A DNA stretch of 26,807 nt from JAOTYV01 sp041557595 (GTDB lineage Bacteria; Pseudomonadota; Alphaproteobacteria; UBA8366): the NCBI GenBank assembly GCA_041557595.1, contig JBFFGE010000044.1, positions 1-26,807 on the forward strand, given 5' to 3'. A program made the translations under genes and the position numbers. Shown one piece after another: positions 1 to 7,288 of this stretch. How positions within the stretch are numbered: the stretch's first letter is position 1; every line of letters begins with the position of its first letter. The notes beneath the pieces are model-generated. The model did not search any database, was not told the DNA's origin, and saw nothing but the letters and a program-made list of their open reading frames with translations.

Positions 1-72
1 ATTAGTAGAACCTATTTCAAATAGAGTGGCTGAAAAATTAGGTAGAACCGAAGGTAGACTAGGTTCACAAGG
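1..72. other. AT-rich left edge, possible fragment of a foreign or chimeric gene
   Basis: By hand count 27 of the first 72 bases are G or C, far below the GC-rich coding sequence that follows. The second forward frame reads through without a stop and gives a protein-like string containing RVAEKLGRTEGRL, which resembles the C-terminal helix of GNAT acetyltransferases. It uses codons (TTA, CTA, AGA) that are rare in the neighbouring genes. The frame has no stop before it enters the antisense of the next gene. It may be a short AT-rich intergenic stretch, the tail of another gene, or an assembly chimera at a contig edge. Confidence 0.3.
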
Positions 73-74
73 CT

Positions 75-686
75 TTACCGGTGTTGATAGATTTCAGCGA
101 TCTCGTACCCACGCTTACCGTGCTCGGTGTCGGCGACGATGTGGAGGCGGAAGAAGGTTACTTCTTTTTCGGTGAAGCCGTATTTCTCGATCAACGGCGG
201 CGTCGTACGCTTATAGATCTGCGGCACCTGGCTCTCCAAACCAACCAATAGCCCGGCAATCGCCTCGTGGGTCGGTTTCAGGGATTGAACGGCGCACCAG
301 GACTGCAACCCCAGCAGACCGGCCATCAATTCGCCGTTTTTCTGGGCTTCCTTGATTTCCTGTCGGGGTTTGCCACAGGCTTCGGCAAAATCGAGAAGGA
401 GATCGACATGTTTCGCGGGCGGAAAATCGCCTTCACCGACAAAGCCTTCTTCTTCCATGATGTTTTCAACCAGGAAGTGACAGACATCTTCGTCGTCGCA
501 GCGCGCATAAATCGCGCCGCACCATTTGGCGAAATGACCGACATAATTGTAGTGCTGCTTGACCCACTCGCCGAGGATTTGCCGGTTCAGCCCGCCGGTG
601 ACCCAGGCTTCGCTGAACGGGTGTATCTTTGAGTGGCGCTGTTCAACCGTGTCGCGCAGCGCCTTATGGAAAGCACTCTGGGCCAT
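75..686 (-). CDS. TenA/PqqC-fold, haem-oxygenase-like putative metal-dependent oxidase
   Basis: This 203-residue all-helical protein looks like the TenA/PqqC/CADD group (haem-oxygenase-like fold), often annotated as iron-containing redox enzyme. E151, H182, D186 and H189 reproduce the spacing of diiron ligands I recall for Chlamydia CADD (E142, H174, D178, H181). The first ligand pair is less clear: E78-E80 in an ENIMEEEG helix and H93, with an insertion between them. The ATG at 686 is preferred over one seven codons upstream because GGAG lies seven bases before it. The gene diverges from the ctpA-type gene across about 180 bp and shows no pqq or thiamin genes nearby, so neither PQQ synthesis nor thiaminase activity is supported. 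The substrate is unknown. Confidence is good for the fold and low for function. Confidence 0.8.
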   Translation of the reverse strand: MAQSAFHKALRDTVEQRHSKIHPFSEAWVTGGLNRQILGEWVKQHYNYVGHFAKWCGAIYARCDDEDVCHFLVENIMEEEGFVGEGDFPPAKHVDLLLDFAEACGKPRQEIKEAQKNGELMAGLLGLQSWCAVQSLKPTHEAIAGLLVGLESQVPQIYKRTTPPLIEKYGFTEKEVTFFRLHIVADTEHGKRGYEIAEIYQHR

Positions 687-869
687 GCCAATTCTCCGAT
701 TCTGCAAGCTGTATATCGTTGCCGATATCGTATCATGACTTGCCGGACGGTCATCACAATTATGCTATGGCCATGACAATCTGGCGGATTTCGGGAGGGT
801 GGCCGGGTGCCGTGACGATCAAGACAGTTGCCGAACCGGCGGCTGGGGGCCATATATGCTGACATTGAA

Positions 870-2210
870 ATGAGCGCCGCGTTAGGATTGGATTTGTCCA
901 GAAAATTCATTGCAGCGATTGCAATATCGTTGATTTTTGCGGCGGGTTGCGCCGTGAAGTCCTCGACCCCGGGGCCCGAAGCCCAGGCGGCGGCGAAGCG
1001 CATTTCGTCGGATATTACGCAATACCGGAAGCCTGCCGCGAAGGTCGAGAAGCGGGGCGACGCCGGAGAGCTGGTGCATGGGGCGAATTTGTTTGCGCTG
1101 GTCTACGATCAGGTGCGCAGCAATTACGTGCGTCAGGTGGATGACGAGACGCTGATCGCCGCAGCGACCAAGGGCATCCGCAAGCGCCATCCCAATCCGA
1201 AAAAGGCCAAGGATCAGGAGCTTATCGAGGCGGCCATCCAGGGCATGCTGACGTCGCTTGATTCCTACAGCACCTATCTCGATGGCAAGCAGCTCAAGGC
1301 CTTGCGCGAACAGACCCGCGGAAATTTCGGCGGTCTCGGGATTGAGGTCCGGAAAGGCAAGCATTACATCGAAGTCGTCACGCCGATCGACGATACGCCG
1401 GCTTCGCGGGCCGGATTGAAGCCGAACGATATGTTGATCCGGGCGGACAACCGGTCCCTGAAGGACATTTCGCTGCGGGAAGCGGTCCTGATGTTGCGCG
1501 GGGTCCCCGACAGCACGGTCAAGTTGCGCATCAAGCGTGGGAAACGCCCGGCATTCAACGTTTCCCTAACACGGGCGATCATCAATGTGGCTGCCGTGCG
1601 CTGGCGCATCGAGGATCAGGTCGGCTATCTGCGGATCACCAATTTTTCCGAACGTGCGAGCGAAGAAGTCGCGCACGCCTTGCTGGCAATTCGCGGCAAG
1701 CTGGGCACCAAGCTCCAGGGCTTTGTCCTCGATTTGAGGAACAACCCGGGCGGTCTGCTCAATCAGTCGATTAAAGTCTCGGATCATTTTCTCCGAAAAG
1801 GCCGTATCGTCTCGATCCGCGAGCGGAACCACGAGCATCATGAAATAGCCAATAAGGGCGACCTTGCCGACGGCCTGCCGATCGTGGTTCTGATCAACAA
1901 AGGATCGGCTTCGGCGGCTGAAATCGTCGCGGGAGCGTTGAAAGACAATGGCCGCGCGACGTTGGTCGGCGCACAAACTTTCGGGAAGGGGACGGTGCAA
2001 ACGATCATCCCCTTGAGCCGTCAAGACGCGGTCAAGCTGACCACCGCGGTCTATCTCACGCCGTCGGGCGCGACTGTCGAGGGCGGTATTCAGCCGCACT
2101 ATTTGGTGAAGCTCGACGACAAGAAAGAAGGCGACGAACAATTGCAACGGGCCCTTCGGCTGCTGAACAGGCGGACAGTGCACCGCAGCCGCGAAATCCG
2201 CACCTATTAG
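870..2210 (+). CDS. ctpA: S41-family C-terminal processing protease, lipoprotein form (CtpA-type)
   Basis: The 446-residue protein is a tail-specific serine protease of the CtpA/Prc group, which trims or degrades periplasmic proteins from their C-termini. From the ATG at 870 there is a short positive N-terminus, a hydrophobic stretch and a lipobox ending FAAGC with Cys27, so a membrane-anchored lipoprotein is likely. A PDZ domain spans roughly residues 150-220 and the S41 catalytic domain roughly 240-430. Ser348 in the GSASAAE motif, Lys373 in FGKGTVQ and Gln377 match the Ser452/Lys477/Gln481 spacing of E. coli Prc, so the active site appears intact. An in-frame ATG 14 codons upstream would put extra residues before the signal peptide and is less likely. 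Three hairpin repeats begin one base after the stop. Confidence 0.93.
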   Translation: MSAALGLDLSRKFIAAIAISLIFAAGCAVKSSTPGPEAQAAAKRISSDITQYRKPAAKVEKRGDAGELVHGANLFALVYDQVRSNYVRQVDDETLIAAATKGIRKRHPNPKKAKDQELIEAAIQGMLTSLDSYSTYLDGKQLKALREQTRGNFGGLGIEVRKGKHYIEVVTPIDDTPASRAGLKPNDMLIRADNRSLKDISLREAVLMLRGVPDSTVKLRIKRGKRPAFNVSLTRAIINVAAVRWRIEDQVGYLRITNFSERASEEVAHALLAIRGKLGTKLQGFVLDLRNNPGGLLNQSIKVSDHFLRKGRIVSIRERNHEHHEIANKGDLADGLPIVVLINKGSASAAEIVAGALKDNGRATLVGAQTFGKGTVQTIIPLSRQDAVKLTTAVYLTPSGATVEGGIQPHYLVKLDDKKEGDEQLQRALRLLNRRTVHRSREIRTY

Positions 2211-2211
2211 A

Positions 2212-2385
2212 GCAAATCCCGAGCGAACCGAAACGGTTTGCGACGACGTATTTGCGTAAAATCAAAGAAGCAAATCCCAAGCGAACCGAAACGGTTCGCG
2301 GCGACGTATTTGCGTAAAATCAAAGAAGCAAATCCCGAGCGAACCGAGACGGTTCGCGCCGACGTATTTGCGTGAAAACCAAGCG
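2212..2385. repeat. Three tandem 58-bp palindromic (REP-like) repeats
   Basis: Units run 2212-2269, 2270-2327 and 2328-2385. Units 1 and 2 differ at 3 of 58 positions. Unit 3 matches for about 46 bases and then diverges. Each unit has a core hairpin, GCGAACCG, a three-base loop, then CGGTTCGC (unit 1 has one G-T pair). An outer arm GCAAAT pairs with ATTTGC 32 bases further on. The array starts one base after the ctpA-type stop codon, so it would lie in the 3' end of that transcript. Palindromes beginning AGCAAATCCCGAGCG are familiar dispersed elements in alphaproteobacterial genomes; the tandem triplet is less usual. Confidence 0.9.
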
Positions 2386-2388
2386 ATA

Positions 2389-2426
2389 GACCATTTCATA
2401 TGAGGCAATTTAAACAAGAAATGGTC
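2389..2426. terminator. Inverted repeat between convergent genes, possible terminator
   Basis: GACCATTTC at 2389-2397 pairs perfectly with GAAATGGTC at 2418-2426 across a 20-base AT-rich loop. It sits just before the stop of the minus-strand cysteine-cluster gene and after the repeat array, between two converging genes. No clear T-run follows, so a terminator role is only inferred from position. Confidence 0.4.
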
Positions 2427-2434
2427 TCGCCGGA

Positions 2435-3256
2435 TCAGGCGGCCGGTTGGGTCGCGTAGCGGTCGCCGCGGGGATCCGATTGGCGGTGCAGCTTTGCGGA
2501 TTCAAACACCGGCCAACCGTTCAACCATTTTTCCGTAATATCGGGATCGGAAAGGGCGATCGCCACCGCCGCGGTCAGCTCGATCGGATCGGCATTCAGG
2601 CCGTCGTTCCGAACAGCGGCGGCCATGCCGACCTGCGCGCTGTCGAAAAGCATTTTGGGCACGATCAGGAATTTGCCGTCGAGCGTGCCGGCCGCGACGG
2701 CGGCTTGCGTTTCTTCCCGGTTCTCCAGAAGGCTCTGACAGTAGTCCGCATCCTCGGAGAAACCGCCCCGGCAGGGCAGCGGGCGAGCGGGATAGATCGA
2801 GCAGTCGCCGTCTTGCAGGAAGACGCAAGCGAGGCCGCGATCCAGTCGATCGTCGTTCGACAGGCCATCGATTTCGGCGGCGTTTCCAGCGATACGATCG
2901 CGCAGCGACGCGATGGTTTCAGCGTCGAATCTTTCGCGGATATACTGTGCGACCAACAACGCCTCCGGCGCCGTCACCATCACCGTCTGATGGCAACACC
3001 ATGAACATCCCTTGCGGCAGGCATAGTCGGGTTCGTCCGCCGCAATGTCGGACCACACTTGTTCCATTGTTTCGATCGCGCTGTCGACCAGGGAATACAG
3101 GCCTTGCGCCGTGCGGTTCGCGCTGAGCTGGGCCGCGGATTCTTCATAAATTGCCTGCAAGGTCGCCGGTTCGAGCATTCGATCGGCAAGCTCTTCCGCA
3201 TCGAAGGCGAGGAGGTCGGGCAGTCTCGGCAGGGTTTCGTCGGTCTGGCTTGGCAT
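2435..3256 (-). CDS. YkgJ-family cysteine-cluster (putative Zn/Fe-binding) protein
   Basis: This 273-residue protein belongs to the YkgJ / CxxCxxCC metal-binding family. The first cysteine group is C80, C84, C87, C88 (CRKGCSWCCH) and the second C144, C152, C162, C173 around the typical CSIYPARPLPCR segment. Together they could bind zinc or an iron-sulfur cluster; no enzymatic role is established for the family. The ATG at 3256 is chosen because GGAG stands about ten bases before it; an upstream in-frame start would add 47 residues of poor family likeness. It is downstream of, and on the same strand as, the SpmA-SpmB-type gene, but a 234-bp gap with a hairpin makes a shared transcript uncertain. 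Confidence 0.85.
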   Translation of the reverse strand: MPSQTDETLPRLPDLLAFDAEELADRMLEPATLQAIYEESAAQLSANRTAQGLYSLVDSAIETMEQVWSDIAADEPDYACRKGCSWCCHQTVMVTAPEALLVAQYIRERFDAETIASLRDRIAGNAAEIDGLSNDDRLDRGLACVFLQDGDCSIYPARPLPCRGGFSEDADYCQSLLENREETQAAVAAGTLDGKFLIVPKMLFDSAQVGMAAAVRNDGLNADPIELTAAVAIALSDPDITEKWLNGWPVFESAKLHRQSDPRGDRYATQPAA

Positions 3257-3368
3257 CCGAAATCGTCTCCAGGTTAGGGCGTGTCCGGCGGCGCGCGCTA
3301 TCGGCGCCAACACGGACGCCCGATGGTTCATGTAGCCGGTGAATAGCCATGCAAGTTTCTTGCCGAAA

Positions 3369-3394
3369 CCGGCGAACGCACGGGGGTGCGCCGG
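3369..3394. other. GC-rich hairpin between two minus-strand genes
   Basis: CGCAC (3377-3381) and GTGCG (3386-3390) form a stem around GGGG, extended by CCGG on both sides (3369-3372 and 3391-3394) with a four-base bulge. It lies between the stop of the SpmA-SpmB-type gene and the start of the cysteine-cluster gene. It could be a terminator or a leader structure; no T-run follows it on the minus strand. Confidence 0.3.
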
Positions 3395-3490
3395 CAAAGG
3401 CCGCTCAACCGCGCGAGCGCGGGTGGGGGAGCATTGTCTCGGCGCGCCTGTTCCGGCGCAATTTGAGGATATACGGCAGAAAATTCCCGG

Positions 3491-4819
3491 TTATGCGGCG
3501 AACAGGACCGAACAGATAAAGACCGCGGCCGCAATGCCGGCGATATCGGCGGTCAGCCCGGCGGCGAGCGCATGGCGGATACGGCGAATTTGCGCCGCAC
3601 CGAAATAGACGGCCAGCACGTAGAAGGTCGTCTCCGTCGAGCCTTGCAACGTGCTGACGAGCAGACCGGTGTAACTGTCGGGACCGATTGCCGGGTCCTG
3701 GATGATCGCGCTGAGATAGCCATAGGCGCCGGAACCGGAGAGCGGGCGTAGCAGCGCCATCGGCATGGCTTCGGCGGGAATGCCGATCGACGCGGCAAAT
3801 CCCGATATCGGACCCAATGCCATGTCCATCGCGCCGCTGGCGCGGAACATTCCCACGGCGACCAGAATGGCGACAAGGTAGGGGATGATGCGCACCGCGA
3901 CCTGAAACCCGTCCTTCGCGCCCTCGACGAACGCTTCGTAGACGGAAACCCGGCGGATCACGCCGAAGCCGAGCAAGGCGACCATCAGGCCCGGCACGAT
4001 CCAGGGCGAGATGGCGCGTCCGTACAGGATCGTCAGGGGAATAATGGCGACCACGCCCAGCAGGGCCAGCCCGGTAACCCAGAGCGGGTAGGCGCCGCCT
4101 TCGGCTATGGCCGAGGCGGCGTCGGCGACCGTTGCGGATTCGGGTTCGGCGGTCTCATTCTCGGTCGCCGGCGTCTCCGAATGGACGAAGGCGGGATTGG
4201 CGGCGGGTGTCGACCAAAAGCGCCCGTACAGTTTGGCGGCGGCAATGGCGACAATGGTCGAGCAAATCGTGGCAAACAGGGTGGTCGGCATGATCGCCGC
4301 CGGGTCGCTCGATCCGGCTGCCGCGCGCAGGGCGATGACGCCGGTCGGCAGCAACGTCACGCTCGATGTATTGATGGCGAGGAACAGCGCCATCGAATTC
4401 GTCGCGGTGCCCTTGTGCGGGTTGAGTTTGTCCAGCTCCTGCATGGCGCGAATGCCGAACGGCGTCGCCGCATTGCCAAGCCCCATGACATTCGCCGCCA
4501 GGTTCATGATGATGGCGCCCATGGCGGGATGCTCGGCCGGCACTTCCGGAAACAGCCGCACCATGATCGGGCGCAACAGCCGGGCGATAATGGTCAGCAG
4601 GCCGCCCGCCTCGGCGACCTTCATCAAGCCCAGGAACAATGCCATCACGCCGATCAGCCCGATCGCCAGGGTGACCGATCCCTTGGCGGCGTCGATCATG
4701 CCCAGCGAAAGAACCTCCATGGGCGACGGTTGGCCAACCTGAACGGACGAGACGGTAATCTGGCGGAAACCCGCTACGAGAAAGGCGATAAAAACGATGG
4801 CGAAAAATATCAGGTTCAA
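3491..4819 (-). CDS. Fused SpmA-SpmB-type nucleoside-recognition (Gate) domain membrane protein
   Basis: The 442-residue protein is a polytopic membrane protein with two Gate (nucleoside recognition) domains. The N-terminal half resembles SpmA, with a conserved stretch containing NLAANVMGLGNAATPFG near residues 107-123. The C-terminal half resembles SpmB (ARPLSGSGAYGYLS-like region and STLQGSTETTFYVLAVYFGA). A low-complexity acidic linker at about residues 205-240 joins them. Such fusions are common in non-sporulating Gram-negatives, where the transported or sensed substrate is unknown. The only suitable start is TTG at 4819, giving MNLIFFAIVF directly at the first membrane helix; a weak AGG-containing ribosome site precedes it. 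It diverges from the CoA-transferase gene. A role in nucleoside transport is not demonstrated by this sequence. Confidence 0.88.
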   Translation of the reverse strand: MNLIFFAIVFIAFLVAGFRQITVSSVQVGQPSPMEVLSLGMIDAAKGSVTLAIGLIGVMALFLGLMKVAEAGGLLTIIARLLRPIMVRLFPEVPAEHPAMGAIIMNLAANVMGLGNAATPFGIRAMQELDKLNPHKGTATNSMALFLAINTSSVTLLPTGVIALRAAAGSSDPAAIMPTTLFATICSTIVAIAAAKLYGRFWSTPAANPAFVHSETPATENETAEPESATVADAASAIAEGGAYPLWVTGLALLGVVAIIPLTILYGRAISPWIVPGLMVALLGFGVIRRVSVYEAFVEGAKDGFQVAVRIIPYLVAILVAVGMFRASGAMDMALGPISGFAASIGIPAEAMPMALLRPLSGSGAYGYLSAIIQDPAIGPDSYTGLLVSTLQGSTETTFYVLAVYFGAAQIRRIRHALAAGLTADIAGIAAAVFICSVLFAA

Positions 4820-4947
4820 TGGACGCCTGCGCCGTGCTGTCGGAGAATTCGGCGCGTACCTTGTGAACAGATGCGCGCCTGGGTTAGAAGGACCGGCCCG
4901 GCATGCGGGCTCGGATCAGCATACAGGCTATGAAAGGAATTGAAACG

Positions 4948-6165
4948 ATGAAGGGCCCGCTCGAAGGTCTGACGGTGTTCGATTTGACGCGCATCCTCGC
5001 GGGTCCGCATTGCACGCAAATTCTCGGCGATCTCGGCGCTGAAATCATCAAGGTCGAGCGGCCGAAGGTCGGCGACGACACACGCAATTTCGCACCGCCC
5101 TACCTGCCGGACGGCAAAGGCGAGGACAGCGACGAGAGCGCATATTTCGCCGGCACGAACCGCAATAAACGGTCGATTACCCTTAATTTGAGCGACCCCG
5201 AGGGGCAGGCGATCGCGCGGCGGATGATCGCCAAATCGGACATCCTGGCCGAGAACTTCAAGACCGGCACGCTCGCCAAATACGGCCTCGGCTACGACGA
5301 CCTCAAGCAGGAATTCCCGCGCTTGATCTATTGCTCGATCACCGGGTTCGGGCATACGGGGCCGTATTCCGACCGCCCCGCCTACGATGCGCTGATCCAG
5401 GCAATGGGCGGCGTCATGAGCCTGACCGGGGAGCCGGCCGGCGAACCGATGAAAGTCGGCGTGTCGATCGCCGACCTAATGTCGGGCATGTACGCGTCGG
5501 TCGCAATCCTTGCCGCGGTCCGCCATCAGGAGGCGACCGGCCATGGCCAGCATCTGGATATCAGCATGCTGGACGCCCATGTCGCCTGGCTTGCCAATCA
5601 GGGGATGAATTACCTCGCAACCGGCGAAAATCCGGATCGCCTCGGCAATCAACATCCAAACATCGTTCCCTACCAGGTGATGCCGGCTTCGGATGGATAT
5701 TTCGTTCTGTCGGTCGGAAATGACCCGACCTTCGAGCGCTTCTGCAAGGTCGCGGCATGCGAGAACCTGCTGGAGGACGAGCGTTTCAATACGGCGGTTG
5801 GGCGGGTGCGCAACCGTGCGGTCGTCACCGATGCGCTCAACGAGATCACCGCGGCGAAGCCGGTCACCTGGTGGATCGAAAATTTGGAAAAAAACAAGAT
5901 CGGCTGCGGGCCGATCAATTCGCTGGAACAGGTCTTCGACGATCCGCAAGTGAAGGCGCGGGAAATGGTGATCGAGATGGACCATCCGGCGACCGGCGAC
6001 CGGCCGGCGAAGCTGATCGCCAGCCCGATCAAGATGTCCGCCACGCCGGTTTCCTATCGGCAATCGCCGCCGACATTGGGGCAGCATACCGAGGAAGTCC
6101 TGCAGGAGTATCTGGATATGTCCGAAGCGGATGTCGCCGATTTGAGGGCGCGCGGCATCGTCTGA
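4948..6165 (+). CDS. Family III CoA-transferase (CaiB/BaiF type)
   Basis: This 405-residue protein is a class III (formyl-CoA transferase/CaiB/BaiF) acyl-CoA transferase, which moves CoA between carboxylic acids. Diagnostic features are the N-terminal LxGLTVFDLTRILAGP, GADLGAEIIKVE-like and NRNKRSITLNL segments. The predicted catalytic aspartate is D176 in the SIADLMSGMYA motif, equivalent to Asp169 of formyl-CoA transferase. The start at 4948 has AGGAA about eight bases upstream and matches the usual family N-terminus; an upstream ATG at 4903 would add 15 atypical residues. It appears to be transcribed alone, flanked by a divergent gene and a downstream GC-rich hairpin. The acyl substrate cannot be deduced. 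A second member of the same family lies at 17458-18678. Confidence 0.92.
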   Translation: MKGPLEGLTVFDLTRILAGPHCTQILGDLGAEIIKVERPKVGDDTRNFAPPYLPDGKGEDSDESAYFAGTNRNKRSITLNLSDPEGQAIARRMIAKSDILAENFKTGTLAKYGLGYDDLKQEFPRLIYCSITGFGHTGPYSDRPAYDALIQAMGGVMSLTGEPAGEPMKVGVSIADLMSGMYASVAILAAVRHQEATGHGQHLDISMLDAHVAWLANQGMNYLATGENPDRLGNQHPNIVPYQVMPASDGYFVLSVGNDPTFERFCKVAACENLLEDERFNTAVGRVRNRAVVTDALNEITAAKPVTWWIENLEKNKIGCGPINSLEQVFDDPQVKAREMVIEMDHPATGDRPAKLIASPIKMSATPVSYRQSPPTLGQHTEEVLQEYLDMSEADVADLRARGIV

Positions 6166-6187
6166 GGATGCCGGGAATATGGCTGAA

Positions 6188-6213
6188 ACCCGGGCCGGCC
6201 GGCGGCGCCGGGT
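6188..6213 (+). terminator. GC-rich hairpin after CoA-transferase gene, probable terminator
   Basis: ACCCGG (6188-6193) pairs with CCGGGT (6208-6213), with further GCC/GGC pairing inside. It begins 22 bases after the CoA-transferase stop. The nearest T-run (6239-6244) is 26 bases downstream, within a second weak repeat AGACT (6221-6225) / AGTCT (6245-6249), so this is not a textbook intrinsic terminator. Confidence 0.4.
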
Positions 6214-6284
6214 AGGGTTAAGACTGCCTTAATAAGAATTTTTTAGTCTGTCACCGGTACCAATTGTAACGGATAGCCAAACCG

Positions 6285-7286
6285 GTGGTCATCACGCCCT
6301 TCCGCGCGGCCCGGGACGACCGCGCCGCCCGCAAGAAATCCGACGACTACGTTCCGTTTGCCGTCAGGTTCCGAGCGTGGTGGGACGGCGTCGAGCCCGG
6401 GGCTTTGGTACGCGATGGACAGGCCGGCGGCGTTCGCCGCAACAAACTGATCGTCGTCGATTCCCCCGAGCTGCGCAGCGACGGACCCGAAACCCGGGCG
6501 GAACTCAAATATCGGCTGTGGTCGCGCCTATATGGCGAAGGGTTTTCGTCCCCGGGCGGTCAGGAAGGAACGACGGAGCTGCTCAGGCGGGCCGGCCTGA
6601 AGAAATCCGGGCATTTCCTCGATTTGGCGGCCGGTATCGGCGGCGCGGCACGGTTGGCCGCGCTGCAATTCGGCGCAACGGTCATGGGATTGGAAGCGGA
6701 TCCGGAGCTTGCCGAAATGGGCATGAAGCTCTCGGTCATTCGCGGGCTGGAAGCGCGCGTTCCCATATCGGCATACGATCCGGCGACGATCGAGCTTGCG
6801 GACTCTGCCTATGACGTGGTCCTCGTTCGCGACGGATTTTTCGCGATGGACGACCGGGAACGCCTGTTGCGGCAGATGCACCGCGCGCTGGCGCGCGACG
6901 GCAAGATCGTCCTGAACGGACTGATGCGCGCGCCGGGCGCGGCGGTGATTTCCGATAGCGCGGCGAAGGTCAGTGACAGCCCGCGCCAGAACGCGATCCC
7001 CTGGACGCTTGCCGAATTCGACATGGAATGCCTTGCTGCGGAACTGCGAATATCCCAGTTCATGGATTTGACGGATTCCCACCGCAAGGTACTGCTGGAT
7101 GGCTGGAACCATTTTTCCAGCACCCTGACCCGCGGATCGCTGGATCGCGCCTTCGTCGATATCCTGATGGGGGAGGCGGAAATCGTCAAAAATCGAATTG
7201 CCGCTATCAATGCGGGCACCTTGCGGTTCTGCCACGTGGAACTCACCCGGAGCGCGGCCGCCAACACCAATCTCGCGCGCGGCTGA
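6285..7286 (+). CDS. Class I SAM-dependent methyltransferase-like protein
   Basis: The 333-residue protein has a Rossmann-type methyltransferase domain from about residue 105 to 220. Motif I is LDLAAGIGG at 112-120, an acidic residue follows in GLEADPE (about 135-141), and a later DVVLVRDGFF strand fits motif IV. The first 100 residues and last 110 residues are not recognised and may set substrate specificity. The start is GTG at 6285 with only a weak ribosome site, so a later start is possible. The gene ends two bases before the end of the converging racemase gene. Neither substrate nor partner can be inferred from its neighbours. Confidence 0.78.
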   Translation: MVITPFRAARDDRAARKKSDDYVPFAVRFRAWWDGVEPGALVRDGQAGGVRRNKLIVVDSPELRSDGPETRAELKYRLWSRLYGEGFSSPGGQEGTTELLRRAGLKKSGHFLDLAAGIGGAARLAALQFGATVMGLEADPELAEMGMKLSVIRGLEARVPISAYDPATIELADSAYDVVLVRDGFFAMDDRERLLRQMHRALARDGKIVLNGLMRAPGAAVISDSAAKVSDSPRQNAIPWTLAEFDMECLAAELRISQFMDLTDSHRKVLLDGWNHFSSTLTRGSLDRAFVDILMGEAEIVKNRIAAINAGTLRFCHVELTRSAAANTNLARG

Positions 7287-7288
7287 AA

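Noticed and set aside
2212..2385. CRISPR-like regular repeats
   Set aside because: The units are contiguous without unique spacers and no cas genes are present; they are tandem palindromic repeats.
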